From SOJZ01 sp964556565 (GTDB taxonomy: Archaea > Thermoproteota > Bathyarchaeia > Bathyarchaeales > Bathyarchaeaceae), in NCBI GenBank assembly GCA_964556565.1, contig CAZKWF010000017.1, positions 1 through 35,131 of the forward strand: 35,131 bases of DNA. Direction: 5' to 3'. Position 1 is the stretch's first letter, and each line of letters opens with the position of its first letter. Positions 1 through 6,929 of the stretch are shown piece after piece. The notes beneath the pieces were generated by a model that worked only from the letters and a program-made list of their open reading frames with translations, ran no database searches and was not told where the DNA came from. A program made the position numbers and the translations under genes.

Positions 1-312
1 CAGGAGAAGGTTCTCTGTAGCCGCAGAGCAATCCTGTACCCAAGAGCGTGCTGAGATGGTCGTGTCGCCGCATACGACTATGCAGAGGGGCGCTTTGAAC
101 AGCATCTTGCCGTGTGGGTGAACCCTAGCCAGGTTGTCTAGGAGCTGTCGGTCGGTTACTGCGATGAAGTGCCAAGGCTTGCGGTTTGAAGCCGAAGGGG
201 CTGCCATAGCAGCTTCTAGCATTGTCTTGATGTCTTTTTCGCTGATCACTTCTGCAGTATATTCGCGTATGCTGCGCCGAGCGAAGATTGTTTTGATCAG
301 TTCCTTTGTCAT
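1..312 (-). CDS. nitroreductase family protein (partial, N-terminal 104 residues)
   Basis: The minus-strand frame is open from an ATG at 310-312 to the left edge, so the 3' part lies outside the window. The translation begins MTKELIKTIFARRSIREYT and continues with AAPSASNRKPWHF and DCSAATENLLL. These are the N-terminal FMN-phosphate-binding RRSIR motif, the PSxxNxQPW-type motif and the DxxxAxxNL helix of the nitroreductase (NADH/FMN oxidoreductase) fold. Members are soluble FMN dimers that reduce nitro compounds, quinones or flavins with NAD(P)H; the substrate cannot be read from this piece. It is transcribed away from the LysE-like gene region on the same strand, 164 bases downstream of that gene's stop. 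The family call is firm and the specific reaction is unknown. Confidence 0.88.
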   Translation of the reverse strand, partial: MTKELIKTIFARRSIREYTAEVISEKDIKTMLEAAMAAPSASNRKPWHFIAVTDRQLLDNLARVHPHGKMLFKAPLCIVVCGDTTISARSWVQDCSAATENLLL

Positions 313-476
313 ATATTACTCCTCAAAGACTATACGCATGGATTGTAGCAAGAAAAAGATAGCGGTGGATGGGATTTGAACTCCCCCTACAGTGGAGATA
401 CCCCCACCGGCAATTCCTCTCTTTTTCCTAGCATTGATCTTTGCCAACAGACAATTGTTAATCTGGAATTGTGCTC

Positions 477-1094
477 TCATCCTGTTAGACTTAGGAGCGC
501 AATCACGCCAAACGCTGTTATGATTATGCCTGAAACTCTGTTTATCCACTTCAGCTTCTCACCGCTGAATTCTGCACGAAATACGTTGGCAACACTGCTC
601 AAAACAAACCACCATAAGGCTGAGCCGATAAATACACCTAAAACCAACAGTGACGCAGAGATATAGCTCACACCCACGCCTCCAATCCCCAATCCAGCAA
701 ATATCGCCGCAAAAGAAAGAATTGTCATAGGGTTTGTAATCGTTAAGAAAAACATTGAGGCAAAAGAACCAACAAGTCCTCTTCCTTTAATTAAAGCGGC
801 TTGATCAACAGGTTTCGATAGAAAAGTCCTAAGGCCCAAAAGGCAAAGAAAGCTCCCACCAACAAGACGAAGCCACACCTGTTGACTGATCAAAAAGTCC
901 GAAATCAAGGTTAGCCCAAGCCCAGCAATGCAGCCATAGATTGCATCAGCAGTAGCAGCCCCTAAACCAGAGACCAAGCCGGAGGCCCGCCCTTCAGCTA
1001 AGGTGCGCCTTATGCATAACACACCAATTGGTCCGACAGGTGCAGCGATTGAAAAACCTATGATGATCCCCCTAAGCAAAAAACTGATGTCCAT
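477..1094 (-). CDS. LysE/RhtB family membrane exporter
   Basis: A 205-residue hydrophobic protein with about six membrane segments. The first helix carries APVGPIGVLCIRRTLAEGR followed by a small-residue-rich second helix (SGLGAATADAIYG), the layout of LysE/RhtB amino-acid exporters. TNPMTILSF in the middle matches the conserved TNPK/NPxx motif of the fourth helix. The length is typical of the family (about 200). A strong Shine-Dalgarno (AAGGAGAGAT) lies about 7 bases before the ATG, supporting this start. The family exports amino acids or other small metabolites across the cytoplasmic membrane; the substrate is not predictable here. A second predicted exporter (MarC family) lies upstream on the same strand, 164 bases away, so co-transcription is possible but not shown. 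Confidence 0.85.
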   Translation of the reverse strand: MDISFLLRGIIIGFSIAAPVGPIGVLCIRRTLAEGRASGLVSGLGAATADAIYGCIAGLGLTLISDFLISQQVWLRLVGGSFLCLLGLRTFLSKPVDQAALIKGRGLVGSFASMFFLTITNPMTILSFAAIFAGLGIGGVGVSYISASLLVLGVFIGSALWWFVLSSVANVFRAEFSGEKLKWINRVSGIIITAFGVIALLSLTG

Positions 1095-1258
1095 AAATCT
1101 ATCTCTCCTTTGGTGGGATCCACAGAACTTCTGTTCTGAAGCTGAATATGTACAAGGCTGTCGGGTCCTCGATTGAGGCAGGATTCAAACACGCATGCAA
1201 CGGATCAAAATGGCGAGAGTTACATATTCTCATACAAACCTCATCTACAGTGATACCT

Positions 1259-1873
1259 TTAGCTTAGAATCTGAGGTATGGCCTCAGTGATACCGCTTAT
1301 CACAAATTGCACTGCAATAGCTAAGACGATTATGGCCATGAGTTTCGTAACAACGCGAAGTCCCTCGCTGCCTATAAATTCGCTTATCTTAGAAGCGTAT
1401 CTCATCCCCACGTATGACACAACTATTCCTACCGCAATTGCCACAAGAACAAGAGAACCCTGTAACAGACCATCCGCTTCAGAGACGAGAAGAATCACTG
1501 TAGTGATTGTGCCTGGGCCCGCGGTCAGAGGAAACGCAAGCGGAACTACAGCGATGTCCTCAAGTTCCTCCTGAGAGTATTCACCTTTTCTAGGATTAAG
1601 CATTCTGAAAGCAACGGTGACTAGTAAGATGCCTCCTGCTATTCTAAAGGAGGCGATCGTGATGTTAAATATTGAAAAGAGAAACTGGCCTGTCAAGGCG
1701 AAGAACAATAAAACTAGAAGAGATATCTGCATAGACTTTGCAATAATCCGGCGACGTTGACTCTCCTTCATATCTTTCGTCAAGGTGAGATAGATCGCAA
1801 TAGTGCTAGTGGGTTCTAACACAGCGATGATAGAAGTGACTGCTAGCACTACAAACTCTGGTATTCCAATCAT
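1259..1873 (-). CDS. MarC family integral membrane protein
   Basis: A 204-residue membrane protein with about six hydrophobic helices. N-terminal FVVLAVTSIIAVLEPTSTIAIYLTLT corresponds to the family's NP(x)G-type first half repeat (here EPTST), and VVPLAFPLTAGPGTITTVI is the hallmark PLAxPxxAGPG motif of MarC (NAAT) proteins. Length is standard. E. coli MarC was once thought to be a multidrug resistance protein, but its true function is unknown; distant relatives were proposed as neutral amino-acid transporters. It shares strand with the LysE-like gene downstream. The ribosome-binding site before its ATG is weak (AAGTGA). The family assignment is strong; a function beyond membrane transport is not supported. 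Confidence 0.87.
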   Translation of the reverse strand: MIGIPEFVVLAVTSIIAVLEPTSTIAIYLTLTKDMKESQRRRIIAKSMQISLLVLLFFALTGQFLFSIFNITIASFRIAGGILLVTVAFRMLNPRKGEYSQEELEDIAVVPLAFPLTAGPGTITTVILLVSEADGLLQGSLVLVAIAVGIVVSYVGMRYASKISEFIGSEGLRVVTKLMAIIVLAIAVQFVISGITEAIPQILS

Positions 1874-2053
1874 GACAATTCACTTGACGTTTGACAGATT
1901 CTAAGATACATCAATCGTTGCATTCTCTTAAAACCGATTGATAAGTTTATCTTCTGCAAGAATTTGCCGGATTAGAATCTGACCTATCGTGCCGTCAGGC
2001 TAGTTACAGAAAAATTACAAAAATCTTTGCGCGGGGTTATATTAATGTCATCG

Positions 2054-2116
2054 CTGAGAGAGGAAGGAGGGAAGAACCTCTCTACAGCTCTAAACGCTTT
2101 CTCCCTTCTCTTTCAG
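2054..2116. other. long imperfect hairpin immediately 3' of the small Cys-pair ORF
   Basis: CTGAGAGAGGAAGG at 2054-2067 pairs imperfectly with the complementary run ending TCTCTTTCAG at 2116, leaving a loop of about 20-25 bases. An alternative 7-bp stem, AGAGAGG/CCTCTCT, lies within the 5' half (about 2057-2083) and would exclude the long one. It starts just after the stop codon (2120) of the minus-strand small ORF, so it could be its transcript end. A TATA-like TTATATTAA at about 2037-2045 could instead drive a plus-strand RNA. The pairing was judged by eye without energy calculation. Confidence 0.4.
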
Positions 2117-2119
2117 TAC

Positions 2120-2251
2120 TTAGGAAGCTAAAGAGTTGATCAAAAGGTAAACCTTACACGATTGACACGTTTCATAATTCTTTTCATTACAGTTTTTGCA
2201 TAACAATTTGTTGAGTTCCTTAACCTCTGGATTCATAATTGTGAGCCTCAT
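2120..2251 (-). CDS. small double CxxC protein (43 aa), probable zinc finger
   Basis: A 43-residue reading frame between MarC and the next gene. The protein contains LLCKNCNEKNYETCQSCKVY: two CxxC knuckles eight residues apart (CKNC and CQSC), an arrangement expected to bind one zinc ion. The Cys spacing and the charged, well-balanced composition argue for a real gene. A TATA-like GTATATTAA sits about 26 bases upstream of the first ATG (2251), which would make that start nearly leaderless. A second ATG at 2236 has GAGG about nine bases before it and gives a 38-residue product. I do not recognise a named family. It could be a zinc-binding regulator or an adaptor; no function is claimed. Confidence 0.6.
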   Translation of the reverse strand: MRLTIMNPEVKELNKLLCKNCNEKNYETCQSCKVYLLINSLAS

Positions 2252-2416
2252 CTCTAGTCTTATCTGAAGCCTTAATATACCATTTATTTCCTAAAACGAC
2301 ATATTCCCAACACGAAATCAAAAAGCTTACACCATTGATCGCCACCTCTCCAGCAAACCTCCGCCTCAAGGCTTCACATGGCTGAAAGATTGGTTTATCG
2401 CATTATCTTGTATTTT

Positions 2417-2457
2417 TGTTGAACAGTTAAACTGTTTAAGTGTTGAACAATTCAACA
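2417..2457. promoter_or_regulatory. double palindromic operator upstream of the zinc-ribbon gene
   Basis: Two perfect palindromes lie in tandem: AACAGTTAAACTGTT at 2422-2436 (7-bp arms, 1-base centre) and TGTTGAACAATTCAACA at 2441-2457 (7-bp arms, 3-base centre). Their centres are 20 bp apart, about two helical turns. The direct repeat TGTTGAACA occurs at 2417 and 2441. The pair ends about 25 bp before the TATA-like box of the 2520 gene, where a transcription factor would act. This has the look of a winged-helix (for example ArsR-like) dimer site; the regulator is not identified. Confidence 0.55.
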
Positions 2458-2481
2458 GAAATACTTATTAAATCTTAATAC

Positions 2482-2493
2482 TTAATATATATT
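2482..2493 (+). promoter_or_regulatory. TATA box for the 2520 gene
   Basis: TTAATATATATT lies 27-38 bases upstream of the ATG at 2520, the spacing expected for an archaeal TATA box giving a transcript with little or no leader. Only a weak AAGG is seen before the ATG, consistent with a near-leaderless mRNA. Confidence 0.55.
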
Positions 2494-2519
2494 GACGAAC
2501 TTAATTAGAAGGCAAGAAT

Positions 2520-2870
2520 ATGCGTAATTCAAGGAGCCTCGTGTGTCCCTACAACAACTGTGCAAAAAAGTTTGGCAGACTAATTATGCTAACTGATGTA
2601 ACAAAAATACCTCGAGGCACCTACTACGCTTGTCCCCACTGCAAGTCCCCCGTTGACATACTCGTTGAAAACCAAAACTTGCTTTCCATCAAACCACGCG
2701 GAAACGGGAAAGAAGCACCCCCAATGGGATGCCCATTTCACTTTGGATATCTAGCAGAGCTGAAACAAATATCCAAAGATTTTCCGACGCCGAAGGACTG
2801 CTTGGCATGCCGACAAATGACAGAATGCCTCCTCAACAATCTCGGACTCCCGACTAGGACGACGAAATAA
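2520..2870 (+). CDS. small zinc-ribbon protein with C-terminal CPxHFGYL module
   Basis: A 116-residue soluble protein. The N-terminal half has CPYNNC and CPHC, a four-cysteine zinc ribbon (residues about 9-41). The C-terminal half has GCPFHFGYLAELK and DCLACRQMTECLL, a Cys/His module that recurs in uncharacterised archaeal proteins (CPxHFGYL followed by CLxCxxxxEC). Both parts probably bind metal. The gene sits alone on the plus strand behind a double palindromic operator and a TATA box, so its transcription is probably controlled by a dedicated regulator. The start is the first ATG, 27 bases from the TATA box. No enzymatic motif is visible; a nucleic-acid or protein-binding role is an inference only. 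Confidence 0.72.
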   Translation: MRNSRSLVCPYNNCAKKFGRLIMLTDVTKIPRGTYYACPHCKSPVDILVENQNLLSIKPRGNGKEAPPMGCPFHFGYLAELKQISKDFPTPKDCLACRQMTECLLNNLGLPTRTTK

Positions 2871-2935
2871 CGTTCAATCCTTAAAGCATTCCGCCAGGCT
2901 TTACGTTCCAATCGCGAGCGTACTATATTTCTTTG

Positions 2936-3706
2936 TTAACCCTTCACTTTTTCTTTTGCAATCACTTTTCGGAACGATTTGCCACATTCGGAGCATCGAT
3001 AATAGCCTATAGTTAACCTCAGCCTCTCTCCTATTCTGCTTGGCCTACCAGCCATACTCCAAATTTTCATTGGTCTCGTCTTAGTTCTGCATTGAGGACA
3101 GCTAACTAGAACAGCAGCTTCTGGATGGCTTACTATATCTATGAGCCGTCTCCTAAGACCTTCACCAGACTCCTTCACAGTCTCAACGGCATCAGCTAAT
3201 GAAACAGATCCAAGAGTGTCTCGAATCCACCTCGCGAAATCTCCTCTGTTTTGATGAAACTCTATAGAGGTCACTGGTATCTCTGTGACCTTTTCCAGAA
3301 AGTCTTTCAGACTAACCGCAACCTGATGTAACGGATGGTCCAAGTCTTCGTAGAAGTAAAAGGCTTTTTCAACACCAACTTCTTTTTCTGCTACTATCAC
3401 GTATTCCCCCTTAACAATGTTGCATTTCGGAAGCTTGCCATATTTCTTCTTATACTCCTCTAAAATCTCGTTCTTTCGTTCTTTAGTGTTAGAAGTAAAC
3501 TCTCTCTTATAATATTTCGTAGCAACTTTGCGCGGGTCCTTCGAAAAGTGTGTCTCCAAATACTCTGCAAATCTTTCTTTAAGGTTTGAACATTCTCCCA
3601 CGAATATCAATCGGTAGTTCTCATCGTAGAGCTCATATACACTGGCTTCAGACAGAACATTTCTTGCTTTCTCACCCCAAAAATAGAAACTACCTGAAAT
3701 TGGCAT
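2936..3706 (-). CDS. multidomain protein: GIY-YIG-like, DUF5752-like and C-terminal zinc ribbon
   Basis: Three parts are visible. Residues about 20-60 (SVYELYDENYRLIFVGECSN, then LKERFAEYL) resemble a GIY-YIG nuclease core in which the first motif is VYE/LYD and the second FVG, with the following arginine kept. The middle (YFYEDLDHPLHQVAVSLKDF ... SIEFHQNRGDFARWIRDTLG) matches the DUF5752 module. The C-terminus has CPQC and CSEC, a zinc ribbon. I chose the ATG at 3706 because GGGTGA lies five bases before it; a GTG at 3715 in the same frame would add three residues. The tyrosines and glutamate needed for GIY-YIG cleavage are not clearly all present, so nuclease activity is uncertain. Its role is unknown; DNA repair or defence is possible. 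Confidence 0.6.
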   Translation of the reverse strand: MPISGSFYFWGEKARNVLSEASVYELYDENYRLIFVGECSNLKERFAEYLETHFSKDPRKVATKYYKREFTSNTKERKNEILEEYKKKYGKLPKCNIVKGEYVIVAEKEVGVEKAFYFYEDLDHPLHQVAVSLKDFLEKVTEIPVTSIEFHQNRGDFARWIRDTLGSVSLADAVETVKESGEGLRRRLIDIVSHPEAAVLVSCPQCRTKTRPMKIWSMAGRPSRIGERLRLTIGYYRCSECGKSFRKVIAKEKVKG

Positions 3707-3816
3707 TTTCTTCACCCTGCATAAATTACTACGTTAGTCTACTAATAAGTCATTCATCAATTTTTCTCTCCAAAAAATGAGTTAGGTTTCTTCTGAAGAC
3801 AGTTGTTCCATTTGTT

Positions 3817-4476
3817 CTACTTGCGTACCGTGGATATTTGTACATAAAATAGCAATTTTTCTCCACAGTAAGGACATAACTTGAAATCCGGCAATACATC
3901 TTTTCCACACGAAGGGCATTTCCTAGGGGGTGCCAAGTCGGTTTCCATTTTTCCGAGTTTCGCCCCCAACATCATCAGTTCAGCTTTTACGGTGTTCATG
4001 CTGTCCCTGACGTTTTCCGTGCTCTCTTTGACCTTATTAAGAAGTATACTATTAGATGTCACAGAATCATTAATCATTTCAAAAACGTTTATACCAGATT
4101 CCAAATGAAGATCAGCTGGGTTCTCTTCTGATTTGGCGTCTGAAACTACCCTATTAATGAAGGTTGCAATCGGATCGTGAAACGCAATAACACAACTCAA
4201 TCCAAAAAGGACGAATGTAAAAATTATGGATGCCCAAAAATACGATGCAGCGTCTATTTCCCCAAACATATTATAAATTAATCCATAAAATGGATTGAGT
4301 TTCAGCAGCGAATTTGTGCCTCCAAGCGTGAAAGAAAGAACAGCGTCAAAAGTATGCAAAACTCCTAGAAAGGTTAAGAACCCAAATATCCATACACCTA
4401 TTCCTTTCTTAGCTGGCAATTCGAAACCTTCCGAGTTCACTACATTTCTTCTATAAATTTCTTCTATAAGACACAT
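3817..4476 (-). CDS. membrane protein with two TM helices, coiled coil and C-terminal zinc ribbon
   Basis: A 219-residue protein of unrecognised family. Residues about 25-52 (GIGVWIFGFLTFLGVLHTFD) and about 80-105 (YFWASIIFTFVLFGLSCVIA) are membrane helices. A polar stretch rich in heptad-like hydrophobics follows (VTSNSILLNKVKESTENVRD onward, about 130-180), probably coiled coil and cytoplasmic. The C-terminal CPSCGKDVLPDFKLCPYCG is a zinc ribbon of the kind often fused to archaeal membrane proteins. The gene is on the same strand and upstream of the GIY-YIG-like gene with about a 110-base gap. The start is the first ATG; no clear Shine-Dalgarno is seen. The topology is supported by sequence; function is unknown. 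Confidence 0.65.
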   Translation of the reverse strand: MCLIEEIYRRNVVNSEGFELPAKKGIGVWIFGFLTFLGVLHTFDAVLSFTLGGTNSLLKLNPFYGLIYNMFGEIDAASYFWASIIFTFVLFGLSCVIAFHDPIATFINRVVSDAKSEENPADLHLESGINVFEMINDSVTSNSILLNKVKESTENVRDSMNTVKAELMMLGAKLGKMETDLAPPRKCPSCGKDVLPDFKLCPYCGEKLLFYVQISTVRK

Positions 4477-4577
4477 ATTTCGAAAATCGATATATTACCA
4501 AAAAAGAGCGCTATGATTACCACCTTTTCCCTTCTGTGAGAGTCCACCATTCGAATCCTACTCGATGAACTACAATG

Positions 4578-4587
4578 CTTTTATATC
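4578..4587 (+). promoter_or_regulatory. TATA box for the DUF6125-like gene
   Basis: CTTTTATATC lies about 60 bases upstream of the ATG at 4644. A start of transcription near 4610 would leave a leader of about 35 bases that contains TAGGTG, a plausible ribosome-binding site six bases before the ATG. Confidence 0.45.
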
Positions 4588-4643
4588 ATCTTCCACAAAA
4601 AGTCAGTCCGTGATTAGCAGAGGCTACAGATTAGGTGTTCAAA

Positions 4644-5186
4644 ATGAGTCAGGTTGTAGATCAAGACCGCAAAATGTTGGACAGTATACCAAAAGACAAG
4701 CTGCTTGATTTGTTCTTCTTACACATCAGAAATTTATGGAGAGTAGACGGTCTATACTTCATTGGAATAGAAGAGAAATTCGGCACCGATGCCGCTACGG
4801 AGATAGATGCAAATTGTTGGCAACTGATGGGGAAACTAGAAGCTAGAGCGCTTAAAAAGACGTTAGGAATGAAAGGAAACGACATTGCTTCCCTGATACA
4901 TGCATTAAGGAACACAAGCTGGTCGCTGGACCAGAGAGACAAAGAAACCGAGGTATCAGAGACCAGAGGCATTTACAGAGTAAATAAATGCGGAACTCAG
5001 CTGACAAGAATCCGCAAGGGACTTGGAGAGTTCCCGTGCAAAAAAGTTAGATTCGGATATCTGAAAAGCTTCGCTGAAGAAATGAACCCTAACACCGAAG
5101 TGAACTGCAAGATCTGCCCACCCGGTGAACACCCTCAAGACATTTGGTGCGAATGGGAATTCAAGCTGAAAAAGAATAAGACATGA
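4644..5186 (+). CDS. DUF6125-like protein
   Basis: A soluble protein of 180 residues. The segment HIRNLWRVDGLYFIGIEEKF plus the following helix containing DANCWQLMGKLEARALKK fits the archaeal/bacterial DUF6125 family, whose members start with a helix bearing RNxxxxDGxxFxxVEExxG. The C-terminal half has five or six cysteines, ending CKICPPGEHP and WCEWEF, which is characteristic of the group and could bind metal or a cofactor. I chose the ATG at 4644 rather than the in-frame GTG at 4635, because TAGGTG lies just before the ATG. The gene has its own TATA box and ends nine bases before the convergent hyuB stop. Function is unknown; some relatives are automatically named as hydrolases without experimental support. 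Confidence 0.6.
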   Translation: MSQVVDQDRKMLDSIPKDKLLDLFFLHIRNLWRVDGLYFIGIEEKFGTDAATEIDANCWQLMGKLEARALKKTLGMKGNDIASLIHALRNTSWSLDQRDKETEVSETRGIYRVNKCGTQLTRIRKGLGEFPCKKVRFGYLKSFAEEMNPNTEVNCKICPPGEHPQDIWCEWEFKLKKNKT

Positions 5187-5195
5187 AGAATGCCC

Positions 5196-6929
5196 TTACT
5201 GTTGGTTTTTCATTTTCTCCCTAAGTATTTTGGTGGCTTTCCAATCGATTTTCATGGTCTTCGACTCGATAATGACTCCGTAATCGTTTCGAGCTGAATC
5301 CAGTGAAACTAAGTCGTTGATGACATCTCTAAGGACTGACTCTGGTTTTCGTTCCAGTGGGTCACCGTAGCCGCCTCCACCCGGTGTTCTGACGACGAGT
5401 GTGTCGCCTTGGCTCATTTTTACGGTGCATTTTGACTTTAACTTAGTCTTGCTGCCATCCCGTTTTAATATTAGATATTCGCCTTGGGCTCCAGGCTTAC
5501 CTCCGTATAATCCCCATGGAGGAAACTTGTTTCTTTCAGCCAAGACAGAGAGAGTGGCAGAAGGAGCAAGCAGCGTCCAGCTTCGTTCCACGCCTACACC
5601 ACCTCTCCACTCGCCTGACCCGCCACAATCCCTCCTCAACGCGTACTTGAGAAATCTTATCGGGTAAATCCCCTCAATTGCCTCAATAGGCGTGTTCATC
5701 GTGTTCGTCATATGTGTATGTATCGCGTCTATACCATCTGATCCATGTCTGCCGCCAAAACCGCCTGCAATCGTTTCATAAAACGACCATGGCTTACCTG
5801 TCTTAGGGTTAACTCCTCCCACGGACACGTTGTTCATGGTTCCTTGGCATGCCGCACAAACTTTCTCCGGAACGATCTGTGCAAACGCCTTTAGCAAAAC
5901 GTCGACATTTCTTTGAGAGGTCTCCACGTTTCCCCCGGCAACCGGGGCTGGCGGGACAGGATTTAAGACAGTTCCTTTCGGTGCATAAACCTCGACTGGT
6001 CTATAGCAGCCGTCATTTGTAGGTATCGTGGGGTCGGTGACGCATTTTAGAGTGTAGTAGATGCCGGAAAGCGTGACTCCCCATACAGCGTTGATTGGGC
6101 CGTCAACTTGACTATCCGTGCCTGTGTAGTCAATTTTCAAGTTACTTCCTCGGACGGTTACAGCGACTTTTATGTTAACGGCTTCATCACTAACCCCCGT
6201 ATCCTCCAAAAAGTCTTCTGCCGCGTACCGTCCCTCAAGCATCTTATCTATCTCAGCCCTCATCATTTTCTCCGAATAATCCAAAAACGCTTCGACGGCT
6301 TCATGGAGTACACCGACACCATATCTTTTCGCGATTTCAACAACCTTGCGTTCGCCGAGAATGTTAGCCGCCATCTGAGCTCTTAAATCACCCATCCTAA
6401 CATCTGGGGTTCGGACGTTGCGCAAGATCAAGCTTGCAAGGTCTTCATTGATTTTCCCTTTTGCTACGAACTTAACAGGGGGTATGATGATGCCCTCTTG
6501 ATATAGTTCGGTGGTGTCGCCAGCCATGCTTCCGGGAGCCTTGCCACCGACATCTGAGTGGTGTGCCTTGTTCGCTGCGTAGCCGATTATCTCATCGTTG
6601 AAGAAGATAGGACTAATCAGCGTGATGTCTGGTAGGTGGGTGCCACTGATGTAGGGGTCATTAAATAGTATCATGTCGCCTTCTTCAAGCTCTCCCTTGA
6701 AATGTTCTAGTCCTTCTTGAACTGCCCAAGCCATGGATCCAAGGTGAACTGGGATGTGCTCAGCTTGGGCTGCTAGCCTCTTTTTATGGTCGAAGATGCT
6801 GCATGAACAGTCCATTCTTTCTTTGATATTGGGAGAATAAGCGGAGTTTCTTAGCGTGATTCCCATTTCCTCAGCGGCGTATGTCAAAGCACCTTTAATC
6901 ACTTCAACGGTTACAGGGTCAACTTTCAA
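5196..6929 (-). CDS. hyuB: hydantoinase B / 5-oxoprolinase C-terminal-type subunit (HyuB)
   Basis: A 577-residue protein starting KVDPVTVEVIKGALTYAAEE, the canonical HyuB N-terminus. FNDPYISGTHLPDITLISPI is the metal and active-site loop of the family, and GGNVETSQRNVD and GGFGGRHGSDG are also conserved. With HyuA it makes ATP-dependent lactam (hydantoin, 5-oxoproline) hydrolases or related carboxylases in the cytosol. The start is placed at a TTG (6927-6929) that overlaps the hyuA stop (TTGA) and has GGAGAAG upstream; a longer frame from 6992 would overlap hyuA by 67 bases and adds 21 residues without family similarity. Translational coupling with hyuA is likely. The exact substrate is not readable; acetone or acetophenone carboxylase relatives exist. 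Confidence 0.88.
   Translation of the reverse strand: MKVDPVTVEVIKGALTYAAEEMGITLRNSAYSPNIKERMDCSCSIFDHKKRLAAQAEHIPVHLGSMAWAVQEGLEHFKGELEEGDMILFNDPYISGTHLPDITLISPIFFNDEIIGYAANKAHHSDVGGKAPGSMAGDTTELYQEGIIIPPVKFVAKGKINEDLASLILRNVRTPDVRMGDLRAQMAANILGERKVVEIAKRYGVGVLHEAVEAFLDYSEKMMRAEIDKMLEGRYAAEDFLEDTGVSDEAVNIKVAVTVRGSNLKIDYTGTDSQVDGPINAVWGVTLSGIYYTLKCVTDPTIPTNDGCYRPVEVYAPKGTVLNPVPPAPVAGGNVETSQRNVDVLLKAFAQIVPEKVCAACQGTMNNVSVGGVNPKTGKPWSFYETIAGGFGGRHGSDGIDAIHTHMTNTMNTPIEAIEGIYPIRFLKYALRRDCGGSGEWRGGVGVERSWTLLAPSATLSVLAERNKFPPWGLYGGKPGAQGEYLILKRDGSKTKLKSKCTVKMSQGDTLVVRTPGGGGYGDPLERKPESVLRDVINDLVSLDSARNDYGVIIESKTMKIDWKATKILREKMKNQQ

Noticed and set aside
362..408. tRNA-like sequence on the minus strand: CGGTGG and CCACCG arms around GGGAGTTCAAATCCC with a T-loop-like TTCAAAT
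   Set aside because: The five bases before TTCAAAT (GGGAG) do not pair with those after it (CCCAT) as a T-stem must, and no D-arm or anticodon arm can be found upstream. At best it is a degraded tRNA 3' half.
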